Shown: positions 8,226 to 16,065 of the stretch, in pieces | Position numbering within the stretch: position 1 is the stretch's first letter | Layout: the number at the start of each line of letters is the position of its first letter | Assembly: GCA_029779995.1 (NCBI GenBank) | Contig: JAKOZM010000221.1 | Location: forward strand, 1 to 32,015 | Direction of reading: 5' to 3' | Source: Actinomycetes bacterium | GTDB lineage: Bacteria; Actinomycetota; Actinomycetes; S36-B12; UBA10799 | Length of the DNA stretch: 32,015 bases | Position numbers and translations under genes: made by a program | The notes under the pieces: generated by a model | What the model was told of the DNA's origin: nothing | Seen by the model: only the letters and a program-made list of their open reading frames with translations | Databases searched by the model: none

Positions 8226-9055
8226 GGTGGCACTGGCGCCGGGGATCTGGCGAGCCAGTCGACCCGACTCTCGAATGGGAGTCGGGGCCCCGGCTTTCGG
8301 AGCAGTGGCGGCCCGAGCGGGTAGCAGTGCTGGCCCACTGGTCGGCCGATGGCTCCCTGTCCCGATCCATCAGGGGGCTCGCAGGGTCCCTGAGCGAATT
8401 CGGTTTCCAGGTCGTGGTGGTAAGTGCCGCCGAGTTCGACGGTGAGCGCCCGGGCGGATGGCCGGATCAGCCTCAATCGGCCTGTGTCTTCCGACGTCCC
8501 AACAGCGGGTACGATTTCGGGACCTGGGCCGCGACCCTTTCCGAACTGCCACAGATCCGCAGTGCCCGCGAAGTCATCTTGGCCAATGACAGCATGGTTG
8601 GTCCCTTCACGCCTTTGAGTCCATTGCTGGACCGGATGCTGCGCACCCCTGCGGATGTCTGGTCGCTGACCGACTCCGTGCAATTCGGGTGGCATCCCCA
8701 GAGCTATTTCGTGGGATATCGCAACGGAGTGCTCGAGGAGCCCGCGATGCGCAGTTTCTGGGGCTCGGTCCGGGTGCACGGGTCAAAGGACGACGTCATC
8801 CGCCGATACGAATTGGGCCTCGGGCGGCTGCTTCTGCGGGAGGCGTTCAGCACGGCAGTGGCTTTTCCGTCGCAATCCGTGGTGACCAACCGGGGAGACA
8901 ACCCCACCATCAGGGCCTGGCGGACGCTGCTGGACGCGGGCCTTCCCATGGTGAAGAGGCAACTGCTCGCCGAGCCGGAGGTTGCGGCAGACTCGGGTGA
9001 CGTCGCGGCGGAGGTGCACCGCCGCTTCGGGACTGAAGTCAAGGAGTGGATCTAG
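8222..9055 (+). CDS. RgpF-family polysaccharide synthesis protein
   Basis: A 277-residue protein of the rhamnan synthesis F family (PF05045). Diagnostic segments are VAVLAHWSADG (34-44), NSGYDFGTW (94-102) and ILANDSMVGPF (119-129), corresponding to the N-x-G-x-DFG and NDS-x-x-GP blocks of RgpF. Streptococcal RgpF is a glycosyltransferase in rhamnose-glucose polysaccharide assembly. The ATG at 8222 overlaps the methyltransferase stop as ATGA. With the rhamnose pathway upstream, a rhamnosyl- or side-chain-adding role is plausible but not proven. It is shorter than full RgpF proteins and has a second copy of the domain in the next gene. Confidence 0.8.
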   Translation: MRWHWRRGSGEPVDPTLEWESGPRLSEQWRPERVAVLAHWSADGSLSRSIRGLAGSLSEFGFQVVVVSAAEFDGERPGGWPDQPQSACVFRRPNSGYDFGTWAATLSELPQIRSAREVILANDSMVGPFTPLSPLLDRMLRTPADVWSLTDSVQFGWHPQSYFVGYRNGVLEEPAMRSFWGSVRVHGSKDDVIRRYELGLGRLLLREAFSTAVAFPSQSVVTNRGDNPTIRAWRTLLDAGLPMVKRQLLAEPEVAADSGDVAAEVHRRFGTEVKEWI

Positions 9056-9062
9056 CAGGATC

Positions 9063-11108
9063 ATGCCTTACAAACAGAGCCTGAAGGCCTACGCGCGCCG
9101 AAGGATGCCCCGCGTTTACGAGAATCTGCGGGAGCGCCGCAACAAATCGCGCGCCGCCCGCATCGGCGTCGCTCGCAGGGGCCCGGCGTCGCTAGAGGCA
9201 TGGCTGGACCGACTACCCGACCACCGACGGCTGGCGCTGTCCCAGGAGTGGCTGCCCTGCGAGAAACAGGTCGGAACTCCGCGTGTCGTGGTTGTCGTGC
9301 ACGTGTTCTTCCCGGAACTCGTCGATGAAATCCTCTCTGAACTTCCCAGCATCCCGGTGCCCTTCGACCTCATCATCACGAATGCCAGTGGCACACATGT
9401 CGACATCAACTGCCCCGCCGCACGCTGCGTCCGGGTGCTCGACGTCGAGAACCGTGGCCGAGACATGTGGCCACTTCTACAAGTGGTGAACGCCGGTCTG
9501 CTGGATCCATATGAGATGGTTTTGAAGCTGCATACCAAGCGCTCGGAGTGGCGGCACGGCCATGAGTTGGCCGGAACAGGGGGTGAATGGCGAAGAGGTC
9601 TGCTTCGGGACCTGGTTGGGTCCCGCAAGCAGGTCGAACGAATCCTTGAGACGTTCGCCCGCAATCCGCGAATCGGAATCGTCACCTCCGATGACAGTGT
9701 CCTGGGCCCGGAGTTCTGGGGCGGTAACGAACCGACAACCAAGGAACTCGCCCGCCGCTTGGAACTGGGGGTGAGGGAGGAGACGCTCAAATTCGCCGCG
9801 GGTTCCATGTACTGGGTCAGGGGCTTCGTCGTGCAGGCCCTACGGGCGCTGAACGCGTCTCGGCACGACTTCGAGGAGGAGTCTGGGCAGGTCAACGCGA
9901 CCACAGCGCACGCCATCGAGAGACTGCTTGGCATCCTGGTCTCCGAAGCGGGTTTGCGCATTGCCGGAGTCTCGGCCACGTCCGGCTCAGAAACCAGAAG
10001 CAAACCCTTCCTCGGCCCGGTCGAACCCCAGGTCCGGATCGTTCCCTTCTACCTCCCTCAGTTTCATCCCGTACCGGATAACGACAGATGGTGGGGAAAG
10101 GGGTTCACGGAGTGGACCAACGTCACCAGTGCCCGTCCGGTCTTCCTGGGTCATCATCAGCCTAAGCTGCCCACCACCACCGGTTTCTACGACCTGCGCC
10201 TGCCCGAGTCGGTGGCGATGCAGAACGACCTGGCGCGGTCGGCCGGGATCCACGGCTTCATGTACTACCACTACTGGTTCGCCGGACGACCGATCCTGGA
10301 ACGACCGCTGCAGGACCGGCTGGAGTCCGACGATCCGACGCCCTTCTGCATCATGTGGGCCAATGAGAACTGGACGCGTCGCTGGGACGGCCGGTCGGAG
10401 AACGTCCTCCTAGGTCAGGACTACGAGCACATCGACTCATCGCAGTTCGTCCAGGACGCGCTGCATTATCTGCTGGATCCCCGGTACCTGCGCGTTGACG
10501 GCAAGGCCATCTTGGCAGTCTACCGGCCCCGGCAGATCCCCGACCTGGCTGAAACAGTGGTGGCATGGCGCGCGATCGCCGAGAAGGCGGGAGTGGGGGA
10601 ACTGCTGCTGCTCAGCGTGGACGTCGATCCGGAGTTCGACGGCCTCAGCCGGGATGTCCACCAGTTTGGTTTCGATGGCACACTCGGGTTTCCCCCTCAC
10701 CGCACCACTTGGCCGCAGCAGAAGCCTCGACCACTGCAGGTCGATTACCGGTTCCATGGAAACATCCTCAGCTATGAGCGGACGGTGGATGAGCAGGTGG
10801 CTGGTATGCCCCGATACGTCTCTGCGGACAGTTACCCGGGGGTCATGGTCACTTTCGATAACACCGCCCGCAGGCAGTGGAGTTCGGACATCTGGTACGG
10901 CAGCAATCCCTACACATTCCACCGTTGGTTGCTGGCCGCCGTGGAACAGGTCATGCCGCGCGAGCCGGAGCATCGCCTCGTCTTCATCAATGCTTGGAAC
11001 GAGTGGGCCGAAGGTGCCGTGCTGGAACCACATGACAGGGTTGGTCCTGGATACCTGCTGGCGGTACGCAACGTCATCGACGCTGTCAGCCGGGCCTGGT
11101 CACCGTAA
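9063..11108 (+). CDS. Fusion of RgpF-like domain and WbsX (GH99-like) glycosyltransferase domain
   Basis: A 681-residue two-domain protein. Residues of about 70-310 are RgpF-like: VVVVVHVFFPE (75-85), ENRGRDMWP (129-137) and KLHTKRSEWR (155-164). Residues of about 325-675 match the WbsX family (PF14307, GH99-like fold): FYLPQFHPVPDNDRWWGKGF (329-348) with FTEWTNV following, YYHYWF (401-406), WANENWTRRWDG (432-443) and NAWNEWAEG near residue 640. WbsX proteins occur in O-antigen and capsule clusters. AGGA at 9057-9060 precedes the ATG at 9063, seven bases after the previous stop. It is the last gene of the wzm operon. Whether the GH99-like half transfers or cleaves sugar is not settled by sequence. 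Confidence 0.85.
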   Translation: MPYKQSLKAYARRRMPRVYENLRERRNKSRAARIGVARRGPASLEAWLDRLPDHRRLALSQEWLPCEKQVGTPRVVVVVHVFFPELVDEILSELPSIPVPFDLIITNASGTHVDINCPAARCVRVLDVENRGRDMWPLLQVVNAGLLDPYEMVLKLHTKRSEWRHGHELAGTGGEWRRGLLRDLVGSRKQVERILETFARNPRIGIVTSDDSVLGPEFWGGNEPTTKELARRLELGVREETLKFAAGSMYWVRGFVVQALRALNASRHDFEEESGQVNATTAHAIERLLGILVSEAGLRIAGVSATSGSETRSKPFLGPVEPQVRIVPFYLPQFHPVPDNDRWWGKGFTEWTNVTSARPVFLGHHQPKLPTTTGFYDLRLPESVAMQNDLARSAGIHGFMYYHYWFAGRPILERPLQDRLESDDPTPFCIMWANENWTRRWDGRSENVLLGQDYEHIDSSQFVQDALHYLLDPRYLRVDGKAILAVYRPRQIPDLAETVVAWRAIAEKAGVGELLLLSVDVDPEFDGLSRDVHQFGFDGTLGFPPHRTTWPQQKPRPLQVDYRFHGNILSYERTVDEQVAGMPRYVSADSYPGVMVTFDNTARRQWSSDIWYGSNPYTFHRWLLAAVEQVMPREPEHRLVFINAWNEWAEGAVLEPHDRVGPGYLLAVRNVIDAVSRAWSP

Positions 11109-11126
11109 GAAGGAACTGGCAGGGAT

Positions 11127-12059
11127 TCAATCAGGCGTCGCCTGGATATCTAACACCAGCGACTGGACGACGAGCACGAAGCCGCAGAAGAAGGGAACGA
11201 CGCTCAAGACGGTGGTGCCGGCTGTCGGGCTGACGCCATGGAACGCCTCCCATGTTGCCCACAGCCCGACTATGGTGCCCAAGCCCAGGAGCATGATTCC
11301 GAGCAGGAAGAGCAGTGCGATCGGGGAGAAGGACCAGAGCATATACTTGTACCACATGCGCCGCCAGAATCCTCTGAAGAAGGTGTGCAGCAGGCGGGGG
11401 ATGAACGTGGTGAGGCTGATGGTGGAGGTCTCCGCCCCGTAGCGGGCGGGAATGTTCACGTCCCGGGCGCGGATGTTCGCGATGTTGAGCCACACCAGAA
11501 GGTCGTTCTCGAAGTCGTACCGCTGCGCGATCTTGTCGAAGGGGATCATCTGCAGAGCCTCGCGGGTCACCGCTGTATAGCCGTTTTGCGGATCGACGAT
11601 GTTCCAATACCCGCTCGCGGCCTTGTTGACGAACGTCAAGCCCATGTTGCCAATAACCCGGTGTCGGGGCATGCCAGCGAGACTGGCTAAGGAGTAGAAG
11701 CGGTTGCCCTTCGTGAAGCCGTATCCGTCTTCGATCATCGGATCCAGGAGTCGGGGCATGTGATCTGGGTCCATTTGGTCGTCACCGGCGACCACTACCA
11801 GAATGTCTGCGCCCTTGTCCATGCCGATCCTATGCCCAGTGAGGATGGCCCCACCGACCCCGAGGTTACGTTCAAGCCGGTGTACCACGAGACGATCGTC
11901 CTGGACGCTGCTGATGGCCTCGAAGGTCCCGTCGGTGCTGCAGTCGTCCACGACAACGATGAAATCCACGAATCCCGGCAGCCCCTGCACGGTCTTGGCA
12001 ATCAAGGCTTCCTCATTGTACGCGGGTACCACTACGGCGATGCGGCGTTCGCGGTACAT
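11127..12059 (-). CDS. Membrane-anchored family 2 glycosyltransferase (polyprenyl-phosphate glycosyltransferase-like)
   Basis: A 310-residue protein. AVVVPAYNEE (8-17), VVVDDCSTDGT (35-45) and VVAGDDQMDP (89-98) form the GT-A nucleotide and metal sites of dolichol/polyprenyl-phosphate sugar synthases, and NPQNGYTA-like sequence (DPQNGYTAV, 156-164) is the conserved catalytic-loop region. A positively charged stretch (FFRGFWRRMWYKYM, 227-240) precedes two C-terminal membrane helices (about 243-268 and 283-305). Such enzymes make polyprenyl-P-sugar donors for extracytoplasmic transfer. I chose the ATG at 12057-12059, preceded by GGAGG; the longer frame to 12191 has no family sequence. It converges with the wzm operon. 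Confidence 0.88.
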   Translation of the reverse strand: MYRERRIAVVVPAYNEEALIAKTVQGLPGFVDFIVVVDDCSTDGTFEAISSVQDDRLVVHRLERNLGVGGAILTGHRIGMDKGADILVVVAGDDQMDPDHMPRLLDPMIEDGYGFTKGNRFYSLASLAGMPRHRVIGNMGLTFVNKAASGYWNIVDPQNGYTAVTREALQMIPFDKIAQRYDFENDLLVWLNIANIRARDVNIPARYGAETSTISLTTFIPRLLHTFFRGFWRRMWYKYMLWSFSPIALLFLLGIMLLGLGTIVGLWATWEAFHGVSPTAGTTVLSVVPFFCGFVLVVQSLVLDIQATPD

Positions 12060-12230
12060 GCTGAGCCTCCACACTGCTTCCCGGCCGAATTCACAACGAA
12101 TCGACCTCTCGGTAATAGTACGGTGCGCAGGGACGTCCGCCCTGAGACCTGCTGCCCTCGTCGCCACCTTGTCTTCCCATTCAGGGTGCACCCGTATCGT
12201 TGTGATCCAGGATTCGGCATGTGAGGGGAG
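12060..12230. promoter_or_regulatory. Divergent promoter region
   Basis: This 171-base gap separates two divergent genes. On the minus strand TACTAT (12115-12120) could be the -10 for the GT2, giving a leader of about 50 bases with GGAGG before the ATG. On the plus strand TATCGT (12195-12200) could be the -10 for the membrane protein, followed by GAGGGGAG (12223-12230). No clear -35 or repeat was found. Confidence 0.35.
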
Positions 12231-14216
12231 ATGATGGCGCTGGACTTCTCTGCCGCAGCGGTGAGGCGGTGGGCCTTCCCCGCCAGCGTTGGTTTGGTGT
12301 TGACGTTACTTACGGCAGTGAGCGTCAGCGGTTCGTCCATCGGCATCCTTTCTGCCCCCCCACCGGTGACCACGGAGACCGTGGTCACCGGCGATCAGGA
12401 TCCGGACCTGCTGTGGGGGCAGCCCCGCCCCATCCGCTCGGACGAATGGGCCGTGGGTACCCCGCTCGCCGTGGGTCAATCGCGCGGGGGCTTCCCGTCG
12501 CAGCCCTGGGTCGGCCTGACACCGACGGATCTGGGGGCCTTCTCCTACAGCACGCCGTACTGGGGTTGGCCCACTATTGCTAAGCCTCACACGTGGGGCT
12601 ATCTCCTGCTCGCCGAACAGCGGGGACTAGCCTGGGCTTGGTGGTTCCCGTTGGCCCTGGCGGTGATCGGGGTTTACTGGCTCCTGCTCCTGATCACGGA
12701 CCGTCCGAGCCTGTCTGCGGGCTTGGCGATTCTGGCGGGCTTCACGCCGTATGCTGCGTGGTGGACTTCGCCGACTCCGGCCCTGTTCATCGGATTCGCG
12801 TCGATGGCGGCGGCCCTGTTCCTGATCGCTGTCCGCTCAGGCAGGGCTTGGGTCAGGCTGCTTACCGGCGCTGCTTCCGGCTACTTCCTGGCGGCTCTGC
12901 TCATCGTTCTGTACCCACCGTGGAGTCTCAGCGCGGCGCTGGTGGTCTCCGCCCTGATCTTCGGCCTGCTCATCGACGCCCGACCCGAGTGGCCGGGAGT
13001 GCTGCAGGCTCTGGGCGGGTTGTTACTGGCGGCCGGAGTGCTGCTGTTCGTCTGGTACGCAGAGGTCGCCGAGGAGTTGGCGCTGATCAGCGGAACTGTG
13101 TATCCGGGGCAAAGGGTGTCGCAGGCCGGTGAAGGCACCCTTAGGGAGTTGTTCAGCGCATCCACGAATCTATATGCCGCCGTGACGGATTCCCAACCCG
13201 TTGCCAGCAACCAGAGCCAGGCGTCGTCGTCGTGGGTACCGCTGGCGGTGGTGGCGCTGCTGGGTGTGCTCTTCGTGTTATTCGCACGCCCCCGCGAGCC
13301 CGCCCTGCCGAGGTGGCCGGTGGGGCGCTGGACTTTAGTTACGCAGGGGGCGGTCCTGGTGCTACTTCTGGCCTGGAGTCAGTGGCCGTCGTTCCCGCAA
13401 ACTCTCGGGGAACTAACCCTACTGACGCGTATCCCCGGCTACCGAGCTCCGATGGCCATCGGGTTCAGCGCTCTGCTGCTCGTCGCCTGCATGGGTCAAC
13501 TGCGGCTCACCCGGGTGCCCCGGTCGGCGATGGCGGTGATCGCGATCCTCGGGATCATCCTGAGTGCTGGGGTCGCGTGGTGGTCGGCCACGCAACTCTA
13601 TGTGGCTATGGGCGCTGGCTGGCTGCTGGTCGTGGTGGCGGGCGGCGCATTGATGGCTGCCACGTTCGCGGCAGTTGCACTCGACACATTCTGGCGGGTT
13701 CTGCTGCCCGTGGCGGCAGCTTACGGCATTGTGTCCTTCGCGCTGGTAAATCCCCTCTACCGAGGTGTTGGACCGTTGCATGACGACCCGGTGGCCAGGA
13801 TCGCTGCCGAATATGCGCAGGACAACCCGAACAGTCGCGCCATAACCCTAGGGGGGAGGGAACTACCGGCGCTGGTGCGTGGCGGAGGTATGGAGGTTCT
13901 GTCCGGCACGACGCCGTATCCCAACGTCGACTTCTGGGAGTCCGTCGCCCCCGGCGGGGAATCCCTGTGGAACAACTACCGCAACTACACCTGGGTCTAC
14001 GACCCTGAAGCACGTCCGATCGCCGGCGCGGTCATCGCGGAGGATGCTGCGGAGTTGAGGGTGAATCTCTGTGCCCCGGACATCTTGGCTTTGGGCTATG
14101 GCTTGGTGTTTTCACCGGTACCGCTAGGGGCCCCCTGCCTGCAGCTCGACAGCGCCATCAAGCGGCCGAACGGCACGACCGTGTACGTCTACTCCTTGGA
14201 TGAGGCCGTTGCCTGA
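12231..14216 (+). CDS. Large polytopic membrane protein, GT-C-like
   Basis: A 661-residue protein I cannot assign firmly. It has an N-terminal helix (about 15-38), an extracytoplasmic loop with SDEW and TPYWGWP motifs (about 60-115), then some ten helices up to residue 520, and a soluble C-terminal domain of about 140 residues outside the membrane. An acidic or aromatic first loop, many helices and a terminal extracytoplasmic domain are typical of GT-C glycosyltransferases and related actinobacterial membrane proteins. ATG codons at 12231 and 12234 both fit; the Shine-Dalgarno favours 12234. The next genes are a polyprenyl-P-sugar synthase-like GT2 and DUF2304, which would suit an enzyme using a lipid-linked sugar. 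Confidence 0.7.
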   Translation: MMALDFSAAAVRRWAFPASVGLVLTLLTAVSVSGSSIGILSAPPPVTTETVVTGDQDPDLLWGQPRPIRSDEWAVGTPLAVGQSRGGFPSQPWVGLTPTDLGAFSYSTPYWGWPTIAKPHTWGYLLLAEQRGLAWAWWFPLALAVIGVYWLLLLITDRPSLSAGLAILAGFTPYAAWWTSPTPALFIGFASMAAALFLIAVRSGRAWVRLLTGAASGYFLAALLIVLYPPWSLSAALVVSALIFGLLIDARPEWPGVLQALGGLLLAAGVLLFVWYAEVAEELALISGTVYPGQRVSQAGEGTLRELFSASTNLYAAVTDSQPVASNQSQASSSWVPLAVVALLGVLFVLFARPREPALPRWPVGRWTLVTQGAVLVLLLAWSQWPSFPQTLGELTLLTRIPGYRAPMAIGFSALLLVACMGQLRLTRVPRSAMAVIAILGIILSAGVAWWSATQLYVAMGAGWLLVVVAGGALMAATFAAVALDTFWRVLLPVAAAYGIVSFALVNPLYRGVGPLHDDPVARIAAEYAQDNPNSRAITLGGRELPALVRGGGMEVLSGTTPYPNVDFWESVAPGGESLWNNYRNYTWVYDPEARPIAGAVIAEDAAELRVNLCAPDILALGYGLVFSPVPLGAPCLQLDSAIKRPNGTTVYVYSLDEAVA

Positions 14217-14231
14217 GAGGCCGCCGACGTT

Positions 14232-14246
14232 GACTGTGGCACAGTC
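14232..14246. repeat. Perfect 7-base inverted repeat upstream of GT2
   Basis: GACTGTG and CACAGTC are separated by a single G and end five bases before the ATG at 14252. TTGACT (14230-14235) overlaps the left arm. It could be an operator or a small hairpin covering the ribosome-binding region; no Shine-Dalgarno is otherwise seen. Confidence 0.4.
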
Positions 14247-14251
14247 GGAAC

Positions 14252-14962
14252 ATGCAGCGGGTGATGGTCGCAGTCCCGGCCCTGAACGAGGCGTCAACCG
14301 TCGCGGAGGTGGTCCGACAGGCCGTAGACGCCTTGCCAACTGCGCACATCGTGGTGGTGGACGACGGCTCGGCAGACGGTACGGCCGCCATAGCGGGGGC
14401 GGCTGGTGCAGTGGTGTTGAGGCTGCCATTCAACGTCGGGGTCGGGGGGGCCCTGCGCACCGCCTTCCTCTACGCCAAGGCGCATGACTTTGACGCGGTG
14501 CTGCAGGTGGATGCCGACGGCCAGCACGACCCGGTCCAGGCCACCCGGCTGCTGGGGGCACTCGACAACGCCTCGGTGGTTGTCGGCTCGCGCTTCTTGG
14601 ACGCGGACTCTTACTCCGTGCCAGCGATGCGCAGGTTCACAATGCGCGTCGTAGGCTGGCTGGTTTCGCGGGTCACCGGGACAACTCTCACCGACACCAC
14701 TTCAGGCTTCCGGGCTGCGGACCGGCGGGCGATAGAGCTGTTCGCGGAGCACTACCCAGCGGAATACCTGGGAGACACTATCGAGTCGCTTGTTCTGGCA
14801 CACCGCGCTGGCCTTTCCATCGCGGAGGTGCCGGTGTCGATGCAGATACGACAGGGCGGCAACCCCAGCCAGGACCCGTTCCGGTCGGTGCTGTATCTGT
14901 CCCGAGCGCTGCTCGCCCTTGTTCTGGCGACCAGCCGACCAGTGCCGCGGGGTTCGGCATGA
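14252..14962 (+). CDS. Polyprenyl-phosphate sugar synthase-like family 2 glycosyltransferase
   Basis: A 236-residue soluble GT2. MVAVPALNEA (5-14), HIVVVDDGSADGT (32-44), LRLPFNVGVGGALRTAF (56-72) and LQVDADGQHDP (84-94) are the classical motifs of dolichol-phosphate mannose synthase-like enzymes, and GSRF plus TDTTSGFRA follow. There is no C-terminal membrane anchor; the next gene, whose ATG overlaps this stop as ATGA (14959-14962), encodes a three-helix DUF2304 protein that may supply it. The GT2-DUF2304 pair is a recurrent arrangement in actinobacteria. It follows the large membrane protein by 35 bases, probably in the same transcript. Confidence 0.9.
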   Translation: MQRVMVAVPALNEASTVAEVVRQAVDALPTAHIVVVDDGSADGTAAIAGAAGAVVLRLPFNVGVGGALRTAFLYAKAHDFDAVLQVDADGQHDPVQATRLLGALDNASVVVGSRFLDADSYSVPAMRRFTMRVVGWLVSRVTGTTLTDTTSGFRAADRRAIELFAEHYPAEYLGDTIESLVLAHRAGLSIAEVPVSMQIRQGGNPSQDPFRSVLYLSRALLALVLATSRPVPRGSA

Positions 14963-15303
14963 GCACCTACCTTCTGGGGATCGCGGCCGCGTCAGGGGTC
15001 ACCCTATTTGTCGTGGAGATGCTGCGACGTGGCTTCCTTCGGGAGAAATTTGCCGCCCTGTGGCTGCTCGTGTCATCCGTGCTGTTGTTCATCTCGGTAT
15101 TCCCAGGGGTACTAAAGAGGGCTGCCGACCTGGTGGGTGTGCAGGTGCCCTCCAACCTTCTGTTCATGATGTCGGCGGTTCTCCTGCTCGTTGTCAGCGT
15201 GCAGTTGAGTCACGAGGTGTCTCGGGTGGAGGCTCGCACCCGACGACTCGCTGAGGAGATCGCCCTGCTCAAGAGGTCCCTGGAGGAGCGGGGCGGTCCG
15301 TGA
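14959..15303 (+). CDS. DUF2304 small membrane protein
   Basis: A 114-residue protein with three predicted helices (about 4-22, 33-52 and 66-85) and a charged C-terminal helix (about 86-112) likely to form a coiled coil on the cytoplasmic side. The pattern, size and position directly after a GT2 fit DUF2304 (PF10066). The FLREKFAALWLLVS segment between helices 1 and 2 is typical. Its start overlaps the GT2 stop as ATGA, so the two are coupled. A role as membrane partner of the GT2 is inferred from this pairing. Confidence 0.82.
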   Translation: MSTYLLGIAAASGVTLFVVEMLRRGFLREKFAALWLLVSSVLLFISVFPGVLKRAADLVGVQVPSNLLFMMSAVLLLVVSVQLSHEVSRVEARTRRLAEEIALLKRSLEERGGP

Positions 15304-16065
15304 GCCGCGCTGCGCGGAGGCGACCGGCATTCACGGTATCGGCTCGTATCACGCCAACACAACGTGGGAGACCAACCCTCCATAGCGCAGGTCCATTTGT
15401 ATGGGGTTGTCACAGGCGATCTCCTCGCGAGCGGACACCTACCCCAGCCCGCTCATCCCGTGTCTGCCGTATCAGGGGTTGTCCTAGGTGCCCGGCAGCG
15501 GCAACTCCTCCATCAGAGCGGGACCAACGCACGTCTCCCAGCACGAGCCCCGGCAGCGCGGCAGTTGATCAAGCGGCTGAAGCACCAGGAAACGCCAAGC
15601 GTGGCGATACGATCAACCTGGCGGGCTTGGGACCCCCGGCCGCATAGCGCAGGGCGTCGTGCCACCTCTTAGCTAGCGCCTTGTGTATCGCTTGATGCGA
15701 TGCCGCGTAGAACGGATGAACGGCTGCAGTCGGCTGGATACCGCGTCGACCACGAGGGCGACTCACGAGTCAGACGCAACGGGGTGCGTTCCCTGCGCTG
15801 CCTGTCAACCGAGGGCAGGCTTGGCTTGGGTAGGCGTCGACGCCGAGCGTGGGTGACGCGTTACAACTCCTTCAGTGAATCCCTGGTGGACGTATAGAGC
15901 GCGGTCCTTACTAGCCCCGCTACAGTGGCTTCGCGCCAACTGGTCTGGAAGCCCAAGACCTCGATAAGGAGGATCCGAGTTACGAAGGTGTTGCGAGATG
16001 CGGTGCACTTGCTGCAGTCCCGGACTGGTTCCTGACACGGATGCTGGGTCGAGCAGCAGCATGAC
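15304..16065. other. Gene-free stretch, possible relics
   Basis: About 760 bases without a recognisable gene. Open frames here are rich in Arg, Pro and Ser with no family motif. Two features stand out. A perfect Shine-Dalgarno, AAGGAGG (15966-15972), is followed by a frame reading VLRDAVHLLQSRTGS and stopping at 16035. A perfect 12-base palindrome (GGCGTCGACGCC) lies at 15833-15844. TACAGT (15920-15925) could be a -10 for the first. The stretch lies between the plus-strand DUF2304 gene and the end of a minus-strand gene, so it should contain their terminators, but no obvious GC hairpin with a T run was seen. Confidence 0.5.

Noticed and set aside
8090..8779. A 229-codon minus-strand frame opposite the methyltransferase/RgpF junction
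   Set aside because: It spans two well-supported plus-strand genes with ATGA coupling and has no domain signature.
15300..15647. A frame whose GTG overlaps the DUF2304 stop as GTGA
   Set aside because: The overlap looks like coupling, but the protein is an Arg/Pro/Ser-rich string with no structure or family signal, as expected of non-coding GC-rich DNA.
15833..15844. 12-base palindrome GGCGTCGACGCC, and a similar one at 24372-24383
   Set aside because: Several perfect 12-base palindromes are expected by chance in 32 kb of GC-rich DNA, and neither lies at a start or repeats elsewhere.
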